Below, one piece after another: positions 21,958 through 34,190 of a DNA stretch of 64,000 nucleotides. Positions within the stretch are counted from its first letter, which is position 1, and every line of letters starts with the position of its first letter. A program made the translations under genes and the position numbers. The notes below the pieces were generated by a model, which worked only from the letters and a program-made list of their open reading frames with translations, ran no database searches and was not told the origin of the DNA. The DNA comes from Microcebus murinus (lineage: Eukaryota; Chordata; Mammalia; Primates; Cheirogaleidae): contig NC_134136.1 of assembly GCF_040939455.1 (NCBI RefSeq), positions 75,034,001 to 75,098,000 of the forward strand, written 5' to 3'.

Positions 21958-23299
21958 AAGCACTCATCACATAATACTAAGTTTTGAGGAGGTGTAAAAG
22001 ACATAGTAAGTTAATTCTGTGCTCTTAAGAAATGTATAATAAAGCAGGAGTCACATGAAGATACATGAAAACGTTCCACAAACATATTCAAATATACATT
22101 TAGCTAACTAAATAAAATGATGAAAGAATATGCACATGAGAGGCACAGGTTTCCTGGAAGGGTTAGTATAAAAATATATAAAACTCATGAAGTTTGAAAC
22201 AGGCAAAGGGCAGGTGGTAGCAAAGAGGTGGCATAGCATTTAAAACTGGCATAATGTCTTGCATTAAAAATTAAAAGGAGCTAACAAACCCTGCCAGTTC
22301 CCCATAGTTAGAACTTAAGTATTCAATCTGAATTTAGGTACATCCAGAGGTCCAGAAGTATATGCCAGCCAGGATTTGTTTATTTGATAGACTCACAGGC
22401 ACAATGATGAGATCTTGATTGACTAGGTTAAGGGCAAATGGTTGCCTCCCAAGCAGTCAAAGAATAAAGACAATCCTCTCAACCTCCCAAACAATGAATA
22501 ATATGTGTATAAGAGTAAGGGCCTTGGCCAGAACAAGGACACTGCTGGGAGGTCAGTGAGAATCAGAGGAAAGAGATGATTTTGAGTATCCCATGGTTTG
22601 GGGCCACTTAGGACCCCAGGAATGCTTCTTGGAATGGTGGATTACAACAAAGAATAAATCTAAAGAATCCCGTCACTCATGATGACATAAGATCTGAGAC
22701 CATGAGACCGTAAGACCTGAGACCATAAGACCATAAGACCTGAATCTGCCTCTGGACAGAGTAAGGAGAAGGACACTGCAGGGCATTGGATCTACAACCT
22801 CACTTTCCCACCTCCCTCTTCAGTGAGATGGCTGTTGGAAATGGAGGTAGAAGAGAGGGATATTCTGGGAAGAGGGTGTCCTGAATTCAGATCCTTGATT
22901 CTGTCTTCCTGGTGATTCTTTACAGGACCAACTAAACAGCTAAAAGTAACCCAGATCACATATATGTTGGAGCCTAGATAGTATCCACGATGATATCTAA
23001 GATATAGATCATCTTAGAAAGACCGGTCAGGAGTAGAACATCACTGGGTTTATTGTTAGGAATTTGGTTGAGATAAAACATTGTAAAATGTTTTTAAAAC
23101 TTTGTAAAATGAGCTTGCCTTTCCAGTGGAGCATGGAACATCAAAGACTCCACAGTTGTCTGGGAGATTGAATAATGAGGGTAGAATAGAGTTTAGTTTA
23201 CCTAGTGGATTTACGCACTACATGGAAGGGAACATCTGTATGCAGTTCTGGGAGAGCCCAGCTGCCCTGTCAATAACAGCAGGCTGAAAACAATCTCTA
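21958..23299. other. No recognised gene; short tandem 23-mer inside
   Basis: Mostly unremarkable. At 22688-22747 a 23-bp unit is repeated about two and a half times (22688-22710, 22711-22733, then partial), with a shorter repeated motif GAGACC/AAGACC inside. No gene seen. Confidence 0.55.
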
Positions 23300-23737
23300 G
23301 CAAAATACTAATGACATGGGGTTTTTGGGGGGGTTGAAATAGAAAATCAATTCTATAACTCATATGGAACCACAAAAAAATACCCAAATAGCCAAAACAA
23401 TCCTGAGCGAAAGAACAAAGGTGGAGGCATCATTCTTCCTGATGTGAAAATATATTACAAAGCTATAATAATTAAAGCAGTATGGTACATGCATAAAGAC
23501 AGATATATAGACCAATGGAACAGAAGAGAGAGACCAGAAATAAACCTACACATATATAATATAGTCAAATGATCTTCAACAAGGCTGCCAAGAATACACA
23601 GTTGGAAAAGGATGGTCTCCTCAACAAATGGTGCTGGGAAAACTGGATACCTATATACAAAAAATAACTCTTACATAACACAAAAAATAAACTCAAACTC
23701 AAAATGAATTAAAGATTTACATATAAGACATTAAACT
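23300..23737 (+). mobile_element. Old L1 A, ORF2 part (left piece)
   Basis: Sense L1 ORF2 sequence (about 23342-23560: AACTCATATGGAACCAC, CAAAGGTGGAGGCATC, AGACCAATGGAACAGAAG), decayed. It stops at 23737, where a younger L1 3' end sits, and resumes at 24372. Its last 13 bases (aagacattaaact, 23725-23737) repeat after the insertion as aagacatgaaact (24359-24371). Confidence 0.88.
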
Positions 23738-24358
23738 TCAATTCACTATTTCAAGGACATGGAACCAACCCAAGTGCCCGTCAATTCATGAGTGGATAAT
23801 TAAAATTTGGTATATGTTCACAATGGAATATTACTCAATTCTAAGAAACGACAGCAAGCTAGCACCACTTATACTATTCTGGATGAATCTTAAGCCCAAT
23901 ATCCAAAGTGAGGCAACAGAAGATCAGGAAAATGTGCTCCACATCTACTTGCCATCAAATTGGTACTGACTGATTAAAACTATGGTGCTCAAATGGTGGT
24001 AGTGTTTATCAGGGATTCGGGGAGGGGGGTAGACCCACATCTTAGGGATGTAGTGAGCATTGTAGAGGGGAAGGGCATACATCTAACCTTTCCTAGGGAG
24101 AGGCAAAGTTATAAAATGTAACCAAAATGTCAAAAAAAAAAAAAAAAAGAAACATTTATCGGGTGTCAGACAGGTGGGAGGAGGGAGGAGGGTATGGGTG
24201 TATACTTAGGTAATGAGTGTGATGCACACCACTGGGAGGATGGACACACTAGAAGCTCTGACTTGGCAGGGGGTGGGGTGGAGGGTAGGGGGTGGCAAGG
24301 GCGATATATGTAACCTTAACAATATTGGTACCCCCATAATATGATGAAATAAAAAAAA
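23738..24358 (+). mobile_element. 5'-truncated L1, 3' end, inside old L1 A
   Basis: Starts in late ORF2 (CCCAAGTGCCCGTCAATTC, about 23769) and ends in 3' UTR CCCCCATAATATGATGAAAT plus A-tail. It resembles the 3' end of the second L1 family at 31800-32400, including an internal A-run (24124-24149) before the final G-rich part. The 13-bp duplication with one mismatch (23725-23737 and 24359-24371) marks the insertion. Confidence 0.9.
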
Positions 24359-24371
24359 AAGACATGAAACT

Positions 24372-25200
24372 GCAAAATTCCTAGAAGAATACATAGCAGA
24401 AAAGCTTCATGACATTGGTCTAGGCAATGATTTCTTGCTTGTGACACCAAAAGTACAGCAACAGAACCAAAAATAGGTGGAACTACATCAAACTAAAAAT
24501 CTTCTGCACAACAAAGGAAACAATCAATAAAATATAAAGGCAACCTATAGAATGGAAAATATTTTCAAACCATATAATTAATGAGAGATTAATATTTAAA
24601 AATAGAAGAAATTCCTACAACTCAATAGCAAAAAGGCAAGTAACCCAATTAAAAAATGGCAAGGACTTGATGCTCAACATCATTAATCATCAGGTATTAC
24701 CTTACACTTTTTAGGATGACTAATATCAAAAGACAAAAGATAAGTTTTGCTAAGGATGTGGAGAAATCGGAATCTTTGTACACTGTTTGTAGGAAAATAA
24801 AATGGTGAAGCCAGTATGCAAAACAGTATGCACGTTCCTCAGAAAACTAAATACAGAATTACTATATGATCCAGCAATCCTGCTTCTGGGCATTTATATC
24901 CAAAAGCATTGAAAACAAGATCTTAAAGAGATATATGCACTCACATGATCATTGTAGCATTATTCATAATAGCCAAGATATGAGATCAACCTGGATATCC
25001 AACAACAGATGAATGGATAAAGAAAATATGGTGTAAATATATAATGGGAATGTATTTATCCTTAGAAAGAAGGGAGTCCTGCCATATGTGACAACATGTT
25101 TGAACCTAGGGGACATTTTACAAAGTGAAATAAGCAAGTCACGAAAGGACAAATACTGTGTGATTCCAAATATGTAAAGTATCTAAAATAGTCAAATTCA
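24372..25200 (+). mobile_element. Old L1 A, ORF2 C-terminus and 3' part (middle piece)
   Basis: Resumes in ORF2 (GCAAAATTCCTAGAAGAAT, about 24372) and runs through the ORF2 C-terminal region (about 24890: CTTCTGGGCATTTATATCC; 25010: ATGAATGGATAAAG) to about 25200. Internal deletions are present (for example near 24660). A second interruption begins at 25201. Confidence 0.85.
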
Positions 25201-27022
25201 GGGGAGAAAATGGCAGATTAGGGCTGACCTCTTGACTCTCGGCTCTCAGGGTGAGGGATGAAGAGGACAGCCGACCACATGCAGACCATCTGCACCTACT
25301 CTGGAGCAGACTCACAGAACTGCAAGAGACACTGGGATATGGAAATCGTGGACAACAATTAAAGGTGAACTGAAATTCTTTCACAAAACCCAGAGACTCA
25401 GAACTATAGTGGGGAGGTAGCCTGCCCATGTGCCAGCCGCCCCACGGGCTGGCCGGAGGAGGCACCCCTTCTCCCCCACACAGGGAGACGTTCCTTTCCC
25501 CACTGGTCCCCACATCCACACAGGCAGGGAACTGCCTGAGGTTGATGGGAGGTGGCAACGTGGGCAGACGAGTAGTCTGGAGAGGAGTCTGAAACAGGCA
25601 GCATTTAGAATTCTACACAGCGCCCTGCCGAAGCAGTGGGCAGTACAGGAAGGGTCTGAACCCAGCACTGGCTCCTTAGCCCTGCTGCCCAGCCCCCGCG
25701 GCTTGGAGGCTCCGTGGCTTGGAGGCTCCCCGGCTTGGAGGCTCCACGACTTGGAGGCTCTGCGGCTTGGAGACTCCACGCGGAGCCGCGTGGGAGAAGT
25801 TCTCCAGGCTTTCCCGGGGCCCAAGGCCAGCTGAACTGTTTCTGCTTCAGGGGATGGCAGCCCGTTGAGCCCACAGCCCTGTTGAAGTGGTAGTGGGTGG
25901 GGAGAAGGGCCCAGTTCTGTGCACACTCCCCCACTCCGCCAGTCCGCCGATCCAGCGCACAGCCCCTGCGGCTTGGAGACTCCTCAGGGAGCCACACAGG
26001 AGACATTCTTCTAGCTTCCTTGGGGCCCAAGGCCAGCTGAACTGTTTCTGCCTCAGGGGATGGCAGCCTGTTGAGCCCACAGCCCCATTGAAGCAGTAGT
26101 GGGTGGGGAGAAGGGTCCAGCTTTGTGCCTGCTCCCCCGCTCTGCCACGCAGCCCCCGTGGCTTGGAGACTCCGCACAGAGTCGTGCAGGAGACGTTCTC
26201 CTGGCTTCCTTGGGGCAGATCAGCTCGGGAGGTGTTTTCTGGGCTTCCCCAGAATCCCAAAGAAGTTGATCAGTTCCTGCTTCAGGAGAGGGCAGACTAT
26301 CAAGCCCACAGCACCTCAGGAGCAGTAGTGGGTAGGAAGAAGGGCCCAGTTCTGCCCGCTCCCCTGCCCCGCTACTCTACCCCTGCGTCTTAGAGAAGTT
26401 GTGGAGGACCGCGTGGGAGAAGTTTGACAGGCATCCCTACTACCCTAAGTCAGAAAAACTCTTCGAGCGTCTGGAGAAGGCACCTCTCTTAATCGCCAGA
26501 ACCTCACTGAACCAGTACCAGCAGAAGAAAGAGTCCAAACCCTGCAGCCACTTCCTAGGACTGCCACACTGCCCCAAAACTTGGAGAAGCTGCAGTGATC
26601 AAGTGTTTCCCTGGCACCTCTTCTACCCTAAACTGGCTGATCTGTTCGGGCATCTGGAGAAAGCAACTTGTTGATCTCCCAGTGCTCCGCTGAAGCAGAA
26701 GCAAGAGGGAGAGGTTACAAACCCAAGAGCTGCTTCCCCACTCCACCGAGCCGTTCCTTAGCCTGAAAACACTGCAGAGAGTGGCCCTGGTAGTAAACTC
26801 AGTCTTCCCCCCTGCCCTAACTGGGCAGGTGGCCTGGAAAGCTTAATTTATAAGGGTGGAAAGTTGAGAGTGGTGCTTTGTTCGGCAGCTTTCTCACAAG
26901 TTTGAACCTAAGGGATATCTTGCTGCACTCAGTGGTTGGCGTTCTGTGCCCAGAGAGTAGAGCCTGTCATAGCAATGTAGATAAACAAAGGAGACTGCTA
27001 GTCCTGAAGACTTGAAGAACCC
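25201..27022 (+). promoter_or_regulatory. 5' UTR of the second L1 family, monomeric
   Basis: Starts GGGGAGAAAATGGCAG; the AAAATGGC (about 25206) fits the YY1 core near L1 5' ends. From about 25690 the leader is made of tandem units of about 190-230 bp, starting at about 25691 (AGCCCCCGCG), 25961 (AGCCCCTGCG), 26151 (AGCCCCCGTG), 26380 and 26571. The phrase GGGGCCCAAGG is at 25816 and 26022, exactly 206 bp apart. The first unit also contains a 16-bp subrepeat. In mice such monomers carry promoter activity; here that is inference. Confidence 0.75.
25701..25780 (+). repeat. 16-bp tandem repeat in an L1 monomer
   Basis: Five tandem copies of a 16-mer starting at 25701, 25717, 25733, 25749 and 25765 (gcttggaggctccgtg and variants). 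It explains why the first monomer is longer than the next. Probably slippage inside the L1 5' UTR. Confidence 0.93.
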
Positions 27023-28136
27023 TTGGAAAAGATGATACACGAGCAGAACACATCCTCTCCAGGTCTCCCAAGGATCATTGTTTGGAACCCAAGTACACAG
27101 CTTATAATTGACTTCCAGCACCTCTGGTCCTTAACAAAGTATCCAGATGAGGAAAACCAGCGAAAAACCTCAGGAACCATGAAATATCAGAGAGAAAAGT
27201 CACCTCCAAAAGAAAATAATCATTCTCCACCAACGGACACCAACTTACATGATATGATTAAACTAACAGATGAAGAATTCCAAATATGGATTGTTAGGAA
27301 GCTCAACGGAATCTAAAGAAAATAGAATTGCAACATAGAGAAACCACAAGAACAATCCAGGAAATGAATGAAAAATTATCCAAAGATATAGAGGTAATTC
27401 AGAGAAACCAAGCAGAAATTCTAGCAATAAAGGAAACATTCAAGGAACTCCACAACACAGTGGAAAACTTCAAAAACAGGATAGATCATGCTGGGGAAAC
27501 AATCTCAGAGCTTGAAGATTATACCTACATGCTAAACAAATCAGAAGAAGAAAGGGTACACAGAAACAAGAGACAAGATCAAATCTTTCAGGAAGTATGG
27601 GATTATGTAAAAAAGTCAAACCTCAGAATGATTGGGATTCCAGAAGGGCGAAGAGAAACATGCACAAGGGTTGGAAAATTTATTCTATGGCATACTGGAG
27701 GAAAATATGCTGGGCCTAGCTAGAAATCTGGATATCCAAATTCAAGAAGCGCACATAACCCCTGGGAGACACAATGCAAATAGGCAATCGCCTCGTGATG
27801 TGGTTATTAAGTTGACCAAAGTAAATGTGAAAGAAGCAATCCTCCGTACAGCAAGGTGTAAACAACAAATAACCTACAAAGGAAAGCCTAGACTTCTCAC
27901 CTGAAACCTTACAAGCCAGGAGGGAGTGGGTGCCTATTCTTAATCTTCTAAAACAGAACAGAGCCCAACCTAGAATACTTTATCTGGCAAAATTAAGTTT
28001 CATCTATGAGGGTGAAATAAAATCCTTCTCAGACAAGCAATCGCTGAAAGAATATGCAAAGACCAGACGAGCACTACAGGAAATTCTCAGACCTGCCTTC
28101 CACAGTGAACAGGACAATAGGCACTACTCAAAATGA
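27023..28136 (+). pseudogene. Second L1 family ORF1, broken
   Basis: N-terminal frame 27023-27316 (EENQRKTSGTMKYQREKSPP) aligns with the N-terminus of the first family. An upstream ATG at 27023 opens it; the position where the first family begins has no ATG here, so the true start is uncertain. The coiled-coil part is at 27328-27600 and the RNA-binding part at 27600-28136 (SNLRMIGIPEG). At least two frameshifts and a stop at 27314 break it. Confidence 0.8.
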
Positions 28137-28172
28137 AATCCACAAAGAATTAAAGTATAGATCTCGAACTTC

Positions 28173-31100
28173 ATGATGACTCAATCTCTAAATGAAAGCA
28201 ACAAGACTTTACCCATCAATATGAACGAAAATCTTCCTCCAATTTCAATCCTCTCAATAAATGTAAATGGTTTAAACTGTCCTCTGAAGAGACATAGGCT
28301 GACAGAGTGGATAAAATTCCACAAGCCTAGTATTTGCCGTCTACAGGAAACACACCTAAACCATAAAGATGCCTCCTGGCTGAAGATCAAGGAATGGAAA
28401 ACTATCATCCAAGCAAACGGAAGTCAAAAGAATGCAGGAGTTGCTATATTATTCGCAGACAACATTAGTTTAAAAGTAACAAAAGTTAAAAAGGATAAAG
28501 AAGGCCATTTCATAATGGTCAAAGGGAAGATCCAACAAGAAGATCTAACAATTCTTAATATTTATGCTCCCAATTCAGGAGTACCCAATTACATAAAGCA
28601 AACATTGTCGGAGCTAAATACCACACTAAACAATACTGCCATAGTAGCAGGAGAATTCAATACACCACTAAATGAACTGGATAGATACTCCAAACAGAAA
28701 TTAAGTAACAAATAAGGGACCTAATCAAAGATATTGAACAAAAAGGTCTGACAGATCTATACAGAACATTTCACCCAAATAAAGGTGAATTTACATTCTT
28801 CTCAGCAACCCATGGATCCTTCTCAAAAATTGATCACAAACTAGCCCACAAAGCAGATCTCAAAAAATTCAAGAAAATAAGAATAACACCCTGTGTCTTC
28901 TCTTACCATAGTGGTATAAAATTAGAGTTCAACTCTAACAGAAATACACACCTCATCACTAAGTCATGGAAACTAAACAACCTACTGTTGAATGACTATT
29001 GAGTCAAGGAAGAAATTCAGAGGGAAATCAATAATTTCTTTGAACAAAACAACAATGGAGCCACATATTAACAAAACCTTTGGGATACAGCAAACACATA
29101 TCTGAGAGGAAAACTAATAGCAATAAATGCTCACATCCAAAAAACAGAAAGATTAGACACCAACAACCTAACGAATAGACTCAAGGAATTGGAAAAAGAA
29201 GAGCAAACCAATTCCAATCCTGGCAGAAGAAAAGAAATATCTAAGATCAAAGCTCAAATGAATGAAATGGAGAATAAGAGAACTATATGGAAGATCAACA
29301 AAACCAGAAGCTGGTTTTTTGAAAAGATCAAAAAAATTGACAGCCCTTTGGCTAGGCTGACAAGAACTCAAAGGGAAAGGACTCTAATAACCTCAATAAG
29401 ATATGAAAAAAGAGAGATCACAACAGACTCCACAGAAATACAAATCATTATGTTTGACTACTATAGAAATCTATATGCCCAAAAACTACAGAATGAAGAT
29501 GAAATGGACAGATTCCTGGAATCACACAACCTCCCTAAATTTACCCAGGAGGAAAATGAGTTCCTGAACAGACCAGTCACAAGCTCAGAAATTGAATCAG
29601 TAATTAAAAACCTCCCCAAACGGAAAAGTCCCAGGCCAGATGGCTATACCCCGGAGTTCTACCAAACATTCAAGGATGAACTCATACTTATACTACAGAA
29701 ACTATTCCACACCATTGAGAAGGATGGTATCCTTCCTAACTCATTCTACGAAGCCAATACCATCTTGATACCAAAGCCAAGTAAGGATGCAACAAAAAAA
29801 TAAAATTATAGACCAATATCCCTTATGAATATAGATGCAAAAATCCTAAACAAAATTTTAGCAAATAGAATTCAGCAGCACATCAAAAAAATAATTCATC
29901 ATGACCAAGTGGGGTTTATTCCTGGCATGCAAGGCTGGTTCAACGTATGCAAGTCTATAAATGCAATCCACTTTATAAATAAAGCAAAGAACAAAAACCA
30001 TATGATTCTGTCAATAGATGCAGAAAAAGCATTTGATAAAGTCCAACATACCTTTCTGATAAAAACCCTTCACAAAATAGGCATAGATGGCCCATACCTT
30101 AAATTTATCAAATCTGTCTATGACAAACCAATGGCTAACATCATTCTAAATGGGGAAAAATTTAAATCATTTCCACTTTGTACCAGAACTAGATAATGAT
30201 GCCCACTTTCTCCCCTCTTGTTCAACATAGTACTCGAAGTCTTAGCTATAGCAATCAGGTATGAGAGGGGTATTAACGGAATCCAAGTTGGGTCAGAAGA
30301 GATTAAACTCTCACTCTTTGCTGATGATATGATATTACATCTCGAAAACCCAAGAAGCTCCTAGATCTGATAAATAAATTCAGTAAAGTTTCAGAGTACA
30401 AAATCAATATACAAAAATCAGAAGCATTCATATATGCCAAAAACCATCAAGCAGAAACTCAAATTAAAAACGCAATACTCTTCACTATAGCTCCAAAGAA
30501 AATTAAATATCTAGGAGTATATCTAATGAGAGATACAAAATATTTACATAAGGAAAACTATGAAACACTAAAAAAAGAAATTGCAGATAATTTAAACAGA
30601 TGGAAAAATCTACCATGCTCATGGCTAGGAAGAATCAATATTGTTAAAATGTCAATATTACCTAAGGTGATCTACAGAATCAATGCAATTCCCATCAAAA
30701 CACCACCAGCATTCTTTACAGATCTAGAAAAAACAATCCTTCACTTTGTATGGAACCAGAGAAAAGCACGCATAGCCAAAGCAATCTTAAGTAAGAAAAA
30801 CAAACTGGGAGGGATCAGTCTTCCTGACTTTAAGCTGCACTATAAGGCAATAATAGTGAAATCTTCCTGGTACTGGCACAAGAACAGAAGCATCGATATC
30901 TGGAATTGATCTGAGATTCCAGAGACAAAACTTTCTGTATATGGTAACCTAATCTTTGATAAAGCAGACAAAAATATACTATGGGGAAAAGATTCTCTCT
31001 TCAATAAATGGTGCTGAGAAAACCGGTTAGCAATATGCAAAAGAGCAAATCAGGACCCCAACCTCCCACCCCTCACAAAAATCCACTCAATATGGATAAC

Positions 31101-32040
31101 AGACCTAAATCTAAGACATGAAACTTTAAGAATTCTAGAAGAAGATATTGGGAAAACCCTATCAGATATTGACTAGGCAAATAATTTATGAGGAAGACCC
31201 CCAAGGCAATCACCGCCACAGCAAAAATAAACAAATGGGATCTGATTAAATTAAAAAGTTTCTGCACTGCCAAGGAAACGATCATTAGAGCAAATAGACA
31301 ACCCACAGAATGGGAGAAAATATTTGTCCTCTACACTTCCGATAAAGGTCTAATAACAAGAATCTATCTAGAACTTAAAAGAATAAACAAGAAAAAATCA
31401 AACAACCCCATCAAGAAATGGGCAATGGAAATAAACTGAAACTTCTCCAAAGAAGACTGAATAATTGCATGCAAACATATTAAAAAATGTTCAACATCTC
31501 TGGTCATTGGAGAAATGCAAATTGAAACCACAATGGGATACCACCTAACCCCAGTGAGAATGGCCTGTATCAAGAAATCCCAAAACAACAAATGCTGGCG
31601 AGGATGCGGAGACACAGGAACACTCTTGCACTGCTGGTGGGACTGAAAATTAGTGCAACCTTTGTGGAAAAGAATTTGGAGATTCCTCAAACAACTAGAA
31701 ATAGAAATACCATTTGACCCAGCAATAGCATTGTTGGGCATCTATCCAAAAGAACATAAGTCACTCTGTTAGTTATAAAGACATCTGCACCCGAATGTTT
31801 ATAGCAGCACAATTCACTATTGCACGGACATGGAGACTACCCAAGTGCCTGTCAATTCATTAATGGATAACTAAAATGTGGTATATACTCACAATGGAAT
31901 ATTACTCAATCTTGAGAAATGGTAGTGAACTAGCACTGTTTATGCTATCATGGATTAAGCTTAAGCATGTAATACAAAGCAAGACGACACAAGACCTGGA
32001 AAATGGGCTACACATCTACTCACCACCAAATTGGCACTGA
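28173..32040 (+). pseudogene. Second L1 family ORF2, broken
   Basis: Endonuclease domain with [19 protein letters not shown] and CRLQETHL (about 28240-28360) is open to 28715 (stop after KQKLSNK). The reverse transcriptase region is open at 29189-29803 and 29825-30196, with FADD at 30317-30328. C-terminal pieces run 30526-30909 and 31188-31439, with the cysteine-rich region near 31594-31646. The ORF stop is TGA at 32038-32040. Many stops, so no active protein. Confidence 0.92.
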
Positions 32041-32408
32041 CAGCCTAAAACCATGGTGTTCAAATAATTGTAGTGTTCAACAGGGATCTGAGGGGGGAGA
32101 CCCACATCTTAAGGATATGATGAGCATTGTAGGGGGGAAAGGATTACCTCTATCCCTATTTAGGGAGAGGCAAAGAAATACACTGTAACCAAAATGTCTA
32201 AAAAAAAAAATTGTTAATGGGAGGTGAACAGGTGGAAGGGGGGAGAAAGGGAAGGGTATGCACTTTCATGGTGGGTGCAGGGCACACCTCTTGAAGACTG
32301 GACACGCTTGAAGCTCTGGCTGAGCGGGGTGGGGAGAGGGGCAGGGACAAGATATGTAACCCTAACAATATTTGTACCCACAGAATTTGGAAAAAAAAAT
32401 AAATATAA
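32041..32408 (+). other. Second L1 family 3' UTR and A-tail
   Basis: Contains an A-run at about 32201-32210 inside the UTR, then a G-rich stretch (about 32225-32260) and the end TTTGTACCCACAGAATTTGG. The same layout is seen in the truncated copy at 23738-24358. Confidence 0.8.
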
Positions 32409-33147
32409 AATAAATGGAATCAAATACTTTTTCTTTCACTGAATATAATGCTTTTTGAGAGTCACCCGTGTTCTTCAGTGTATTACAAAATTCTTTCCGT
32501 TTTACTGCAGAGCGATGTTCCGTCACAGGAATGTACCACAATTTATTTGTTCACCAGTGGATGGACACTTGGGCTGTTTCTATTTTGGGCTATGTATAAG
32601 ACTGCTATAAATGTTTGAGTACAAGCTTTTGTGTAGACATATGTTTTTATTTCTCGTCGGTAACTCCTCAGGAGTGGGACTGCTGGGTCATATGCTGAAT
32701 GTATGTTTTACTTTATAAGAGACACCAAACCGTTTGACATAGTGGATGCACAGTTTGCATCCCAGCAGCCTTGCAGGAAAGTTCTAATTGTTCCACATCC
32801 TTGCCAACAGCTGGTATTATCAATCTTTTAAATTTTAGCTATTCTAGTGGGTGTATGGTGATATCTCCTCGTGGGTTTTGGTTTGCATTTCCCTAATGAC
32901 TAATGATATTGAGCACCTGTACACACACTTATTTGATGTTCTAATATCTTGTTTGGGTAAAAGTGTCTGTTCAAGTATCTTGCCCATTTAAAAACAATTA
33001 TTTTCTTATTGAGTTGTAAGGAGGTCTTTATATATATATTTCATATTAAGTCACATATATATGCTTTGCAAATATTTTCCCACAGTTGTGGCTTGCCTTT
33101 CCATTTTCCTAAATAGTACGTTTTGAAGATTAAAAAGTTTTAATTTT
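32409..33147 (-). mobile_element. Old antisense L1 fragment (piece 1)
   Basis: Minus-strand old L1 sequence: ACTTTTTCTTTCACTGAATA (about 32428), CACTTGGGCTGTTTC (about 32567), then ORF2 C-terminal antisense text. It abuts the second-family A-tail without its own 3' UTR, so its 3' end was lost. It is split by an Alu at 33148-33455. Confidence 0.82.
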
Positions 33148-33455
33148 TTTTTTCATTTTTTTTTAACAGACAAGGTCTTGCTCTGTCACCCAGGTTGGAG
33201 TGCAGTGGTGCAGTCATGGCTTATTTCAGCTTTAAACTCCTGGGCTTCAAGCAATCCTCCTGTCTCAGTCTCCTGAGTAGCTGGGACTACAGGTGAACAA
33301 CACTATGTCCAGATAATTTTTATAAAGAGTTTGTAGAGATGGAGTCTTGCTATTTTGCTCAGGATGGTCTTGAAATCCTAGCCTCAAGTGATCCTCCTGC
33401 TTCAGCCTCCCAAAGTGATAGGATTACAGGTGTGAGTGAGCCACCAAGCCCATTC
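33148..33455 (-). mobile_element. Alu, dimeric, AluJ-like, antisense
   Basis: Both 7SL-derived arms are visible on the minus strand: right arm at about 33165-33290 (GGTCTTGCTCTGTCACCCAG, GGAGTGCAGTGGTGCAGTCA), left arm at about 33320-33455 (CAAGTGATCCTCCTGC, GGATTACAGGTGTGAG). A 16-17 bp duplication flanks it: aaaagttttaattttt (about 33133-33148) and aaaaggttttaattttt (33456-33472). Dimeric Alus are found only in primates, the best organism clue in the window. Confidence 0.95.
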
Positions 33456-33472
33456 AAAAGGTTTTAATTTTT

Positions 33473-33783
33473 AAGAAGATCAATTTATTCATTTTTTTAT
33501 GATTGATGATTTTGTGCGTTAAGAAATATTTGCCCAATTCAAGGTGACAAAGATTTTTCTTCTATGGTTTCTTCTAAGAGTTTTATGCATTATCTTTTAT
33601 GTTTAGTCTGTTAGGTCTGATTTATTTCAAATTACTATTTGATATATGCTGTGTGGTGAGGGTTAAGTTCATTATTTTTGTATATGGATATCCAATTGTT
33701 CCAACATTTTTTGAAAAGACTACCATTTTTTCCTATTAAATTAACTCAGACCCTTATAATAAAACCACTTGATCATAAATAAA
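33473..33783 (-). mobile_element. Old antisense L1 fragment (piece 2)
   Basis: Continues the antisense L1 of 32409-33147 after the Alu (AAGATCAATTTATTC; TTTGCCCAATTCAAGGTGAC, about 33530). Ends at about 33783, where old L1 A resumes. Confidence 0.8.
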
Positions 33784-34190
33784 TAAAATAGTCAAATTTA
33801 TAGAAGCAGAGAGTAGAATGGCAGTTGCCAGGGGTTGCAGAAGAGATAAGTGGGAAATTATTTCTAATGGGTATAAAGTTTTTATTATACAAGATAAATA
33901 AGTTCTAGAGATCTGCTGTACAACATAGTGCTTGTCGCTAACAATACTGTGTTGCATACTTAAAACTTTGTTAAGGGTAGATCTCACATTAAATGTTCTT
34001 ACCACAAAACAAAAGGAAGGGCATAAAAAACTTTTGCAGGTGAAAAATCTATTTATTACCTTGATTATGATGGTTTTGTAGGTACATTCCTATGTCCAAA
34101 CTCATTAAATTGTATATTTTAAATACGTACAAGTTTTTGTATATTAATTATACCTCAACAAAGCTAGTAAAATTTTCTTTTAAAATAAAA
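33784..34190 (+). mobile_element. Old L1 A, 3' end (right piece)
   Basis: taaaatagtcaaatt (33784-33798) repeats the left flank at 25184-25198. Then TATAGAAGCAGAGAGTAG, TGGCAGTTGCCAGGGGTTG (about 33821) and the old L1 3' end (TATTAATTATACCTCAACAA, about 34141) follow. With 23300-23737 and 24372-25200 it makes one element interrupted twice. Confidence 0.85.

Larger units (their letters stand above)
25201..32408 (+). mobile_element. Full-length L1 of a second family, inside old L1 A
   Basis: About 7.2 kb: 5' UTR with tandem monomers (25201-27022), ORF1 (27023-28136), ORF2 (28173-32040), 3' UTR to about 32400. It differs from the three other full-length copies in the 5' UTR, coding sequence and 3' UTR. 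taaaatagtcaaatt ends the left flank (25184-25198) and occurs again at 33784-33798, beyond an antisense L1 piece, so the combined block 25201-33783 lies between two halves of old L1 A. Older than the first family, with more stops. Confidence 0.9.

Noticed and set aside
25430..26260. Long GC-rich open frames on both strands (for example 134 codons at 25430-25834 and 190 codons at 25605-26177 minus)
   Set aside because: They lie in the monomeric 5' UTR of an L1 and follow its tandem repeats. There is no domain and no start context or splicing evidence.
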